The position numbers and the translations under genes were made by a program. DNA of 64,000 nt from Aquabacterium sp. (GTDB lineage Bacteria > Pseudomonadota > Gammaproteobacteria > Burkholderiales > Burkholderiaceae_C): contig NZ_JAUSAR010000067.1 in assembly GCF_030652515.1 (NCBI RefSeq), forward strand, positions 95,830 to 159,829. The letters run 5' to 3'. How positions within the stretch are numbered: position 1 is the first letter of the stretch; each line of letters starts with the position of its first letter. The notes under the pieces were generated by a model. It saw only the letters and a program-made list of their open reading frames with translations. It was not told where the DNA came from and made no database searches. Below, one piece after another: positions 49,972 through 57,953 of this stretch.

Positions 49972-50981
49972 CGCCCTTGCAGTTTGAAAAGAGCCACTCA
50001 GCCACCTGGGCCGAACTGGAAACCCTGCTGGACCGCCTGGACGGCCTCAGGCAAGTCAAGAAGCCGAAACGCGGCGAGCCTGCCTTGCCCCCCGTGGACG
50101 GGGCGCGAATGACCGCGCTTTACCGGCGCAGTTGCGAACACCTGGCCTTGGCCCAGGCGCGCGCCTACCCCATCCACCTGACCCAGCGCCTTGAAACCCT
50201 GACCCAGCGCGGGCATCGCCTCATCTACCGTCAGCATGACTACGGTTTGGCACGCCTCAAGCAACTGGTGCTGGTCGACTTTCCGCAAAGCGTGCGGGGC
50301 CACCGCTGGTATCTGTTGGCGGCCACCTTGTTGTTCCTGGTGCCGATGCTGGCCATTGGCTGGGCCACCTACCGCGATCCTGGCTTTGTGCTGCACCTGA
50401 TGGACGCCGACGAGGTTCAGAATTTCGACAGCATGTATGGCGACAGCGACCGCTCCATCGGCCAACAGCGGCGCGCCTCCACCGACTGGCAGATGTTCGG
50501 CTACTACATCCAGCACAACATCGGCATCGGCTTTCAGTGCTTTGCCAGTGGGCTGTTCTGGGGCCTGGGCAGCGTGTTCTACCTGGTCTTCAACGGGCAA
50601 TCCATCGGTGCGGTGGCCGGTTACCTCACCGCGCGCGGCTACACCGAAACCTTCTACTCTTTCGTGGTCACCCACTCGGCGTTCGAGCTCACGGCCATCG
50701 TGCTGTCGGGTGCGGCGGGCCTGCGGCTGGGCCATGCCCTGCTCTCGCCCGGGCGCCGCACGCGCCTTGAATCGCTCAAGCACGCGGCCAAAGACGCCAT
50801 CACCGTGGTCTATGGCGTGATGGGCATGCTGCTGATCGCCGCTGCCGTTGAGGCCTTCTGGTCGTCTGCCCGCTGGGTGGCGCCCGGCGTCAAGTATGGC
50901 GTGGGTGCCGCGTGCTGGGCCCTGGTGATCGCCTACCTGGGCTGGCAAGGCCGCCCCGCCAGGAGCTCGCATGCGGATTGA
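49968..50981 (+). CDS. SpoIIM/DUF95-like membrane protein
   Basis: This is a 337-residue protein. A soluble N-terminal part (1-110) contains YRRSCEHLALAQAR, and five or so hydrophobic helices follow from about 113 to 328. The segment HNIGIGFQCFASGLFWGLGS and the THSAFELTAIVLSGAAGLRLG stretch match the stage II sporulation protein M family, common in non-sporulating bacteria. The ATG at 49968 overlaps the RDD stop by four bases. It is the presumed partner of the RDD protein in this cluster. Confidence 0.86.
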   Translation: MTPLQFEKSHSATWAELETLLDRLDGLRQVKKPKRGEPALPPVDGARMTALYRRSCEHLALAQARAYPIHLTQRLETLTQRGHRLIYRQHDYGLARLKQLVLVDFPQSVRGHRWYLLAATLLFLVPMLAIGWATYRDPGFVLHLMDADEVQNFDSMYGDSDRSIGQQRRASTDWQMFGYYIQHNIGIGFQCFASGLFWGLGSVFYLVFNGQSIGAVAGYLTARGYTETFYSFVVTHSAFELTAIVLSGAAGLRLGHALLSPGRRTRLESLKHAAKDAITVVYGVMGMLLIAAAVEAFWSSARWVAPGVKYGVGAACWALVIAYLGWQGRPARSSHAD

Positions 50982-51705
50982 CGCGCTGACGGTCGAGCTT
51001 CGCCCCCGCAGCATGTCCGAGGCCTCGGACCTGGGGGTGCTCATGGTCCAGACGCATGCGCGCTCGGTGTGGCGAACCTGCGCGCCAGTGTTTGGCATGA
51101 CCATGCTGCTGGCCCTTTCAACGGTCGAGATCGCGCCCTGGCTGCCCGGCCTGCTCATTTTCTGGCTCAAGCCCTGGCTGGACCGCAGTGTGCTGTTCGT
51201 GCTGTCGCGCGCCTTGTTCGGCCAATCCACCACCTTCGCCGATTTGTGGCGTGCGCGTTCCAGCGTCTGGTGGCAGCAGTTGCCGCGCACCCTGACGTTC
51301 CGGCGGCTGTCGCCCTGGAGGGCCTTCACCCAGCCCATCTACCAGTTGGAGGGGCAATCCGGCAAGGCCCTGCGCCAACGAAGCTCGCAGTTGCTGTCCG
51401 GCCAGCGCTGGGACGCCAGCCTGATGCACACCATTTTTGCCACCATCGAGATGGTCCTGAACATCGGCTTGGTCGGCGTGGTGATCTGGCTGGCCCCCAA
51501 TGGCGGAGGGCTGGGATTTTTCCAATGGCTGACCAGCGCCGACCACCTGGTGACGTCCTTGCTGGGCACCCTGGCCTACGCCACCGTGGTGTTCGCGCTG
51601 GAGCCGTTCTACGTGGCGTCCGGTTTCGCCATGTACCTCAACCGCCGCGTCGAACTGGAAGCCTGGGACGTTGAGCAGGAGTTCCGACGTGCGTTCAGTG
51701 CTTGA
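50971..51705 (+). CDS. Conserved membrane protein of the MoxR cluster
   Basis: This is a 244-residue protein with four or five hydrophobic segments (about 40-65, 140-165, 175-205 in particular) and a basic loop in between (RQRSSQLLSGQRW). I do not assign a named family. It overlaps the previous gene by 11 bases and the next by 17. It ends in a charged helix ELEAWDVEQEFRRAF that resembles the cytoplasmic tail of proteins in similar RDD/SpoIIM/MoxR clusters. Confidence 0.75.
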   Translation: MRIDALTVELRPRSMSEASDLGVLMVQTHARSVWRTCAPVFGMTMLLALSTVEIAPWLPGLLIFWLKPWLDRSVLFVLSRALFGQSTTFADLWRARSSVWWQQLPRTLTFRRLSPWRAFTQPIYQLEGQSGKALRQRSSQLLSGQRWDASLMHTIFATIEMVLNIGLVGVVIWLAPNGGGLGFFQWLTSADHLVTSLLGTLAYATVVFALEPFYVASGFAMYLNRRVELEAWDVEQEFRRAFSA

Positions 51706-52465
51706 GGTGATGAAAAAGGCCTGCCGCATCACCTTCCTGGTCCTGGCGCTGTGCGCCGGTCCGGCCTTGGCTTGGGCGCAATCTGCACCCACGCCCTCGC
51801 GCGAAGAAGTGCAATCCGCCCGCGACCAGGTTCGCAAGGATCCCAACCTGGGCGGTACCCGCCAGTCACAAACCCTGCGCTTCAAGGACATGGACGACTG
51901 GAAGCCCAAGCCTTCGAAGAGCGAGCCGCCGCCCATGTGGTTAGTCGGCATGGCGCGCTGGATCGCGGATGCCGGCCGCTTGGTGATCTGGGCGCTGGGC
52001 GCGGTGGCCGTGGCGCTCTTCCTGGTCGGGCTGCGCCACTGGATTCGGGTGCGCGCCGAAGTGGCCAGCGTCAAAACTTTGAAGTTGCCCAGCCACGTTC
52101 GCGAGTTGGACATCCGGCCTGAAAGCCTGCCCGACCAGATTGGCGCCACCGCCCGCGACTGTTGGCTGCGTGGCGAGCACCATGCGGCGCTTTCGCTGTT
52201 GTACCGAGGCGCCTTGTCCAGGTTGGTTCACGACCACGCCGTGCCGATCCGCGCCGCCAGCACCGAAGGTGAATGCGTGCAATTGGCCGCGCGCCGCCTC
52301 TCTCAAGATCGCAGCGCCTTCTTTGCACGACTGGTGAGCGCCTGGCAGCTCACGGTTTATGGTGCCCGCATGCCAGAGTCCGACAGCGTGCTGGCCCTGT
52401 GCGCCGACTTCGACACCCACCTTGGGTCATCAGCAAAGCCCCCCACGCCGGAGGCAGCCAAGTGA
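51689..52465 (+). CDS. DUF4129-containing exported membrane protein
   Basis: This is a 258-residue protein with a signal-like N-terminus (ITFLVLALCAGPALAWAQ), a periplasmic stretch, one transmembrane helix (about 102-122) and a cytoplasmic domain containing RDCWLRGEHHAALSLLYRGALSRLV, the DUF4129 hallmark. The GTG at 51689 is chosen because AGGAG lies seven bases upstream; ATG at 51710 is the alternative. DUF4129 proteins are often near MoxR and transglutaminase-like genes. Confidence 0.82.
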   Translation: MRSVLEVMKKACRITFLVLALCAGPALAWAQSAPTPSREEVQSARDQVRKDPNLGGTRQSQTLRFKDMDDWKPKPSKSEPPPMWLVGMARWIADAGRLVIWALGAVAVALFLVGLRHWIRVRAEVASVKTLKLPSHVRELDIRPESLPDQIGATARDCWLRGEHHAALSLLYRGALSRLVHDHAVPIRAASTEGECVQLAARRLSQDRSAFFARLVSAWQLTVYGARMPESDSVLALCADFDTHLGSSAKPPTPEAAK

Positions 52466-53697
52466 AGTTCGACCACTTGCTGAAAGCACTGCTGGTGGCC
52501 TTGCTGCTGGCCGCAGGTGCCTGGATCGCCACGCGCACCGAGTGGGTCGATGAGGCCGTGCCCACGCCACCCAAAGGCGAGGCATTGACCAACGAGCTGT
52601 ACGCCACCCAGCAGTTGGTGCGCCAGCTGGGCGCCAAGGTGGTCAAGCCCAAACAGCTGTCCACCATGCCGCCGCGCGGGGCCACGCTGCTGCTCAGTTC
52701 CTGGCACTGGGATTTGTTTCCCGAGCGCGAGCGCTTGCTGCGCGCCTGGGTGCACGGCGGCGGGCAGCTCGTCATCCACGCCGACATGCTCTACAACGAT
52801 CGCCTTCAAGCCTGGCTGCCCGTGCAGCGCGTGGACGACGAAGATGAAGATGCCGACGAGCAGGAAGACGAAACGCCGCCAGCCACTGGCAGCCAAGCCA
52901 GGGCACCCGCCTCCACGCCATCAGTGGCTCAAAGGCGCAAGGTCCTTGAATGCGACCAGGTCATTGAACCTGAGGGCGTGAAACCGGCCTACAGCGACCG
53001 CCGCGGGTACAAACTCTGCGGTGGCCACGGCTACCCAAGGATCAAGGCGCCTGCACAGGTTCAATGGGCCATCGAAGGCCCACTTGGGCACGACATGGTG
53101 CGCATGCCCCTTGGCCAAGGCAGCGTCACCGTCATCACCAGCCAACGCTTGTTCCTCAACAGCCATGTGCTCGAAGGCGACAACGCCTTGCTGGCCATGG
53201 CCGCCTTGCAGGCGCGCCGGGGTACCGAGGTCTGGTTCGTGTCTGAAGAGGCCCGCCCACCCTTGCTGACATGGCTGTGGACCCAAGGCTGGGTGGCGGT
53301 GCTGCTGAGCCTGTTGGCCCTGTCTGCAGCCTTGTGGCGCGGCGCCATCCGCTTTGGCCCCCTGTCGGCACGCTCGGTGCCCGGCCGCCGCTCCATCGCG
53401 GAGCAAATCAAGGGCACCGCACAATTCCTCAAGCACCACGGTGCCGATGCACTGCACGCAGCCCAGGTCCGCGCCCTGGACGAGACCGCGCAAAACCACC
53501 TTCGCGACTACGCCCGGCTGGAGCGCGGCGCACGCGCCAAAGCCATTGCCAAAGCCACCGGCCTGGACGCCGACGCCCTGTCACGCGCCCTGGACCGCAA
53601 GCTCAAACGATCTCCCCGCGAACTGCCGCCCACGCTCGAATTGCTCGAGACCGCTCGCCGACGCCTCAAGCCCCCACCTCCTCCATCCAGCCGATGA
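52462..53697 (+). CDS. DUF4350-containing membrane protein
   Basis: This is a 411-residue protein with a transmembrane helix at 6-24, an extracytoplasmic DUF4350-type domain (about 28-265), a second helix (about 268-288) and a cytoplasmic tail. An acidic run of D and E at about 115-132 and a proline-rich end are notable. The start GTG at 52462 overlaps the DUF4129 stop by four bases and has GGAGG upstream; a frame extension to 52273 is rejected. No enzymatic role is established. Confidence 0.82.
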   Translation: MKFDHLLKALLVALLLAAGAWIATRTEWVDEAVPTPPKGEALTNELYATQQLVRQLGAKVVKPKQLSTMPPRGATLLLSSWHWDLFPERERLLRAWVHGGGQLVIHADMLYNDRLQAWLPVQRVDDEDEDADEQEDETPPATGSQARAPASTPSVAQRRKVLECDQVIEPEGVKPAYSDRRGYKLCGGHGYPRIKAPAQVQWAIEGPLGHDMVRMPLGQGSVTVITSQRLFLNSHVLEGDNALLAMAALQARRGTEVWFVSEEARPPLLTWLWTQGWVAVLLSLLALSAALWRGAIRFGPLSARSVPGRRSIAEQIKGTAQFLKHHGADALHAAQVRALDETAQNHLRDYARLERGARAKAIAKATGLDADALSRALDRKLKRSPRELPPTLELLETARRRLKPPPPPSSR

Positions 53698-53706
53698 GAA
53701 CCCGAC

Positions 53707-54705
53707 ATGCCAATCAAACCTGAAGACCTCACTCGCGCCGCCGAACTGCTCAATGGCCTGCGCACCGAATTGTCCAAGGCCGTGGTGGGCCAGCGCGAAG
53801 CCGTGGACCAGACCCTGGTGGCCCTGGTCGCCTCGGGCCACGTCCTGATCGAAGGCGTGCCGGGCCTGGGCAAGACCCTGCTGGCCCGCACCCTGGCCAA
53901 GGCCATGACCTTGAAGTACGCGCGGGTGCAATTCACCCCCGACCTGATGCCCTCCGACATCACCGGCCACTCGGTGTTCGATGCCGCAGCGCGCGGTGAA
54001 TCCGCCAATGGCATTGGCGCCTTGCGGGTTCACCGCGGCCCCGTGTTCACCAACCTGCTGCTGGCTGATGAGATCAACCGCGCACCCGCCAAAACGCAAA
54101 GTGCCCTGCTGGAGGTCATGCAGGAATACCAGGTCACGCTGGAAGGCCAGACGCTCAAGCTGCCACGCCCCTTCATGGTCCTCGCCACGCAAAACCCCAT
54201 TGACACCGAAGGCACTTACCCCCTGCCCGAGGCCCAGCTCGATCGTTTCCTGTTCAAGATCGACATCGGCTACCCGACGCACGAAGAGGAAACCGCCATC
54301 ATCCGGCGCGCCACCGAGCGCCAGATCGGCGACCAACTCTCGCTCGACGGCATCGAGCCTCGCCTGGACGAACGCCTGGTGCTGACCTTGCAGGAGATGG
54401 CATCCCTGGTGCGCACCGACGAGCGCGTGGCCGACTACGCCGTGCGCATCATGCGGGCCACGCGCCAATGGCCAGGTCTTTTATCAGGCGCCGGCCCACG
54501 CGGCGCGATTGCCCTGGTGCGCGCGGCCCGGGCTTCGGCCTTGCTGCAAGCGCGCGATTTCGTCACGCCCGACGACATCAAAGGCCACGTGCTGCCCGCC
54601 CTGCGCCACCGCGTCATGCTGGCCCCGGATGCCCAACTGGAAGGCCGCCAAGTGGACGAGTTGTTGAGCGATGCGCTCGACAGCGTCGAGGCCCCTCGCC
54701 TTTGA
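53707..54705 (+). CDS. MoxR-family AAA+ ATPase
   Basis: This is a 332-residue ATPase. Walker A GVPGLGKT is at 50-57, Walker B and the following helix LLADEINRAPAKTQSALLEVMQE at about 117, sensor 1 VLATQNPIDTEG and the lid with arginine finger region SGAGPRGAIALVRAARA. MoxR ATPases act as chaperones, often on proteins with VWA-like domains. Immediately downstream is a DUF58 protein, the classical partner. It is nine bases after the DUF4350 gene. Confidence 0.93.
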   Translation: MPIKPEDLTRAAELLNGLRTELSKAVVGQREAVDQTLVALVASGHVLIEGVPGLGKTLLARTLAKAMTLKYARVQFTPDLMPSDITGHSVFDAAARGESANGIGALRVHRGPVFTNLLLADEINRAPAKTQSALLEVMQEYQVTLEGQTLKLPRPFMVLATQNPIDTEGTYPLPEAQLDRFLFKIDIGYPTHEEETAIIRRATERQIGDQLSLDGIEPRLDERLVLTLQEMASLVRTDERVADYAVRIMRATRQWPGLLSGAGPRGAIALVRAARASALLQARDFVTPDDIKGHVLPALRHRVMLAPDAQLEGRQVDELLSDALDSVEAPRL

Positions 54706-54718
54706 CCTGGCCCTGCCG

Positions 54719-56077
54719 ATGCGCCGGACCTTGATCCCCAGTCGCCGCGCGGTCGTCGCGCTGACGGTGTTCGCCGTGGCCAGTGCCTGCGCATTGGTGG
54801 CCGGCCTGCCGCTGGCCGCCGTAGGGATGGCCTCGGCTGTGCTGCTGGCCATGGGCGCAGCCTGGGCAGGCCTGGACCTGTGGCGCAGCGAACAAGCCTG
54901 GCGTCAATCGCCCCTGCGCATCGAACGCACCCTGCCCCATGCCCTGGCACTGGGCGTTCCCCGTGTGCTCAGCCTCACCCTGGTCAACGAAGGCCGCCGA
55001 AGCTGGCAAGTGGCCGTGTTCGACGAAGTCGATCCCAAGCTCGAGTTTCAAGGCCTGCCGCAATCCGTGAGCGTGCCTGCCGCCAGCCGGGTGGACATCC
55101 ATTACACCGTCACGCCCCGGCAACGCGGCATCGTGCATTTCGGTGCCACCCAGGTGCGCATGCAAACGCTGGGCGGCAGCTTTGAGACCCTGCGCCAACT
55201 CGGCCATGCACAAAGCCTGCACGTCTACCCCAACTTCGCCGCAGTAGCGGGCTACGCGTGGCTGGCCGGTGATCGCCGCCTGGCGCAAATCGGCATCAAG
55301 ACCTACGCCCAACGCGGCATGGGCACCGACTTCAAACAACTGACCGACTACAAGGTGGGCGACCCCATCCGCCACATCGACTGGAAAGCCACCATGCGCC
55401 ATGGCCGCCCCATCGTGCGCGAGTTCCAGGACGAGCGCGACCAGTGCGTCATCTTCTTGCTGGACTGTGGGCGCCGCATGCGCGCCGATGAAGGCACCGT
55501 CAGCACCGATGGCAGCCACTTCGACCAGGCCCTCAACGCGCTGATGCTGATGAGCTACGTGGCCTTGAAAGACGGCGACGAGGTCGGGGCCATGACCTTT
55601 GGCACGGCCCCCGGCCAGCAACGCCACTTCGCGCCTCGCAAGGGCTCGTCCACGCTCAACGCCCTGATGGCCCGCCTGCACGACATCGAACCCGATGCCA
55701 CGCATTCCGACTACCTGCTGGCTGCGCAAGACCTGCTGCGCGTGCAGCACAAGCGCGCCCTGGTCGTGCTGTTGACCAACTTCCGGGACGAGGATTCCGC
55801 TGAACTGCAGCCCGCCCTAAAACTGCTGCGCGCGCGCCACCTGGTGCTGGTGGCCAGCCTGCGCGAGCGCGTGCTCCGCGAAGTGGCCGAACAAGCCATC
55901 GAGAAACCCGGCCAGGCCATCGAGGTGGCGGGCGCCCATTGGTTCGAGCAAGCCAGGCGCGATGCGTTTCGGCGTGTCGTGGGGCTGGATGCCCTGTCCG
56001 TGGATGTGGAGCCGGGCCAACTGGCCGTGGCCCTGGTCAACCGTTACCACGCGGTCAAACGCTCAGGCCTGTTGTGA
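54719..56077 (+). CDS. DUF58 (VWA-like) membrane-anchored protein
   Basis: This is a 452-residue protein with two N-terminal helices (about 12-30 and 33-52), a beta-rich extracytoplasmic-type region, and the DUF58 core YKVGDPIRHIDWKATMRHG near residue 235. The MIDAS-like motif reads DCGRRM where DxSxS would bind metal, so classical metal binding is doubtful. The start is the ATG at 54719, 13 bases past the moxR stop, because MRRTLIPSRR fits relatives; an ATG at 54671 inside moxR is the alternative. Confidence 0.88.
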   Translation: MRRTLIPSRRAVVALTVFAVASACALVAGLPLAAVGMASAVLLAMGAAWAGLDLWRSEQAWRQSPLRIERTLPHALALGVPRVLSLTLVNEGRRSWQVAVFDEVDPKLEFQGLPQSVSVPAASRVDIHYTVTPRQRGIVHFGATQVRMQTLGGSFETLRQLGHAQSLHVYPNFAAVAGYAWLAGDRRLAQIGIKTYAQRGMGTDFKQLTDYKVGDPIRHIDWKATMRHGRPIVREFQDERDQCVIFLLDCGRRMRADEGTVSTDGSHFDQALNALMLMSYVALKDGDEVGAMTFGTAPGQQRHFAPRKGSSTLNALMARLHDIEPDATHSDYLLAAQDLLRVQHKRALVVLLTNFRDEDSAELQPALKLLRARHLVLVASLRERVLREVAEQAIEKPGQAIEVAGAHWFEQARRDAFRRVVGLDALSVDVEPGQLAVALVNRYHAVKRSGLL

Positions 56078-56121
56078 TGGCCAAGGCATTGAACTGATTT
56101 TTTTCAACCCCAAGGAGGACG

Positions 56122-56676
56122 ATGATGAGTGTTGCCAATCCCTACCAACCACCCCGCGCCAATGTGGCCGATGTTCGAAGCTCGTCGGCAGGCTATCAGC
56201 CGATCAAACTGTGGTCCAGCAAAGGACGCGTCAGCCGCCTGCAATACCTGGGCTACCTGATGGGCGGTTACCTGCTGCTCATCCTGGGCGCAGCCCTTAT
56301 GGGCTTCATCGCCGCCGCAGCCGGCATGGACAAGTCCGCGGGCGCGCTGGGCGTGATCGCGGCCATCCCCTACATCGTCTTTTCCATCCTGATGGCCATC
56401 CAGCGTGCGCACGACATGGACTGGTCGGGCTGGACCAGCCTGCTCGCCCTCATTCCATTCGTGGCACTGGTATGGCTATTCAAAGCGGGCACGCCGGGCG
56501 AAAACCGCTTCGGCGCACCACCGCCACCCAACACCACCAAGGTCAAGATCCTCGCTCTGCTGCTGCCCATCATTGGCATCATCGGCATCGTGGCCGCCAT
56601 TGCATTGCCGGCTTATCAGGGCTATGTGCTGAAATCCAAAGGCGCTCAGCCCTCTTACCAGCCACCAGCACCCTGA
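56122..56676 (+). CDS. DUF805 membrane protein with C-terminal pilin-like helix
   Basis: This is a 184-residue protein. A DUF805 unit (about 25-125) has SSKGRVSRLQYLGYLMGGY and RAHDMDWSGW with three hydrophobic helices. After a proline-rich linker (130-140) comes a helix at about 146-170 whose end GIVAAIALPAYQGYV is almost the N-terminal helix of a type IV pilin, though no G-FTLIE cleavage site precedes it. AAGGAGG stands before the tandem ATGs at 56122 and 56125, the second better spaced. It lies 44 bases after the DUF58 gene. Confidence 0.82.
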   Translation: MMSVANPYQPPRANVADVRSSSAGYQPIKLWSSKGRVSRLQYLGYLMGGYLLLILGAALMGFIAAAAGMDKSAGALGVIAAIPYIVFSILMAIQRAHDMDWSGWTSLLALIPFVALVWLFKAGTPGENRFGAPPPPNTTKVKILALLLPIIGIIGIVAAIALPAYQGYVLKSKGAQPSYQPPAP

Positions 56677-56691
56677 CCCGCGTTGAAGGGC

Positions 56692-57306
56692 TCAGGTCGT
56701 CAGCACAGTCCGCTGTGCTGACTTCGGCCTGAAAGCCACGCACACATGGGCGTCGGTCTCGATGTAAGGCCCGCCAATCAGGTCAATGCAATACGGCACC
56801 GCCGCGAAAATGCCGGGGACCACCGAGCGGCCCTCGGCATCACGCAGCCCTTCCAGCGTTTCGGCGATTGACTTGGGCTGCCCTGGCAAATTCAAGATCA
56901 AAGCCTGCTGGCGGATCACCGCCGTCTGCCTCGACAAGATCGCGGTCGGCACAAAACGCAGGCTGATCTGGCGCATCTGCTCGCCAAAGCCCGGCATTTC
57001 CTTGTCGGCCACGTCCAGCGTGGCTTCGGGCGTCACATCGCGCGGCGCCGGACCGGTGCCGCCCGTGGTCAACACCAGGTGGCAACCCGCCACATCCACC
57101 AACTCGCGCAAAGCGGCCGCAATGCCTTGGCGCTCATCGGGGATCAGGCGGGGCACCCAGGTGATCGGGTTGCGCACCGCGCGCCCCAACCAGTCCTGCA
57201 AGGCGGGCAAGCCTTTGTCCTCGTAGACGCCCGTGCTGGCACGGTCGGAGATCGACACCACGCCAATGCGGACCTCATCCAGGCCGGTGGAAGTCAGCTC
57301 GCTCAC
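56692..57306 (-). CDS. mog: Molybdopterin adenylyltransferase Mog
   Basis: This 204-residue enzyme adenylates molybdopterin before molybdate insertion. The domain shows IGVVSISDRASTGVYEDKG, the nucleotide site TTGGTGPAPRDVTPEAT and ILNLPGQPKSIAE, which place it with Mog rather than MoaB. It follows yjgA by three bases on the minus strand and converges with the DUF805 gene. Confidence 0.93.
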   Translation of the reverse strand: MSELTSTGLDEVRIGVVSISDRASTGVYEDKGLPALQDWLGRAVRNPITWVPRLIPDERQGIAAALRELVDVAGCHLVLTTGGTGPAPRDVTPEATLDVADKEMPGFGEQMRQISLRFVPTAILSRQTAVIRQQALILNLPGQPKSIAETLEGLRDAEGRSVVPGIFAAVPYCIDLIGGPYIETDAHVCVAFRPKSAQRTVLTT

Positions 57307-57309
57307 GCT

Positions 57310-57903
57310 TCAGTCCTCGCCTTCGCCCTCGTCCAGCAGCTCATCGCCCTCATCGGTGCGCGTCTGCCCTTCCAGGGCCTGCTTGATGAACTGGAACAGC
57401 TCGCGGAAGCCCCGCCCACTGCGGTTCTCGGGGGCAGCGGCAAAGTCCTTGCGGGCATTGCGGATCAGCGCGCGCAATTTCTGCACGTCGGATTGCGGGT
57501 ACTCGGCGACCCAGCGCGTCAGCGCGTTGTCATCGGCCACCAGTTCGGCACGCCAACGCTCCGAATCGTGCAGCGCCAATGCATTGCGTGCGTGACCCAA
57601 CTGAAACGAGGCCACGGCCTCCTTGATGGGCTCGGCATCGACGCCACGCAGCAATTTGCCGACGTATTGCATCTGCCGACGCTTGCCCTCAAAGGACTTG
57701 GTGCGCTTGTAATCGTCGATCGCGTCGCTCAGCAATTCGGGCAGGCCGATGTCCGCCAGGCGGTCCTTGGGCATCGTCACCAAGGCTTCGCCCAAGGTCT
57801 GCAGCTCATGGCTGTCCCTTTTTAGCTGCGATTTGCTGGGCCGCCGATAGCCGTTTTCATCGACTTCGTCGTCGTCGGAAGGGGGAAACTGTTCTGAATT
57901 CAT
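57310..57903 (-). CDS. yjgA: Ribosome-associated protein DarP/YjgA
   Basis: This 197-residue DUF615 protein associates with late 50S assembly intermediates in E. coli. The N-terminus is acidic (SDDDEVDENGY), followed by RPSKSQLKRDSHELQTLGEALV, the family signature, and helical regions up to ENRSGRGFRELFQFIKQ. The acidic tail DEGEGED ends the protein. The ATG at 57903 is chosen; longer frames upstream overlap pmbA on the other strand. pmbA is divergent here, the same neighbour as in E. coli. Confidence 0.94.
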   Translation of the reverse strand: MNSEQFPPSDDDEVDENGYRRPSKSQLKRDSHELQTLGEALVTMPKDRLADIGLPELLSDAIDDYKRTKSFEGKRRQMQYVGKLLRGVDAEPIKEAVASFQLGHARNALALHDSERWRAELVADDNALTRWVAEYPQSDVQKLRALIRNARKDFAAAPENRSGRGFRELFQFIKQALEGQTRTDEGDELLDEGEGED

Positions 57904-57953
57904 GTGGTCGCTATGATACGAGGTCAACCCCCTCACCGACGCGAACCGCATAC

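Noticed and set aside
49249..56676. MoxR cluster as an anti-phage or ternary defence system
   Set aside because: Some MoxR/VWA pairs occur in defence systems, but here the partners are RDD, SpoIIM, DUF4129 and DUF4350 membrane proteins in a core-genome setting with no nuclease or other effector.
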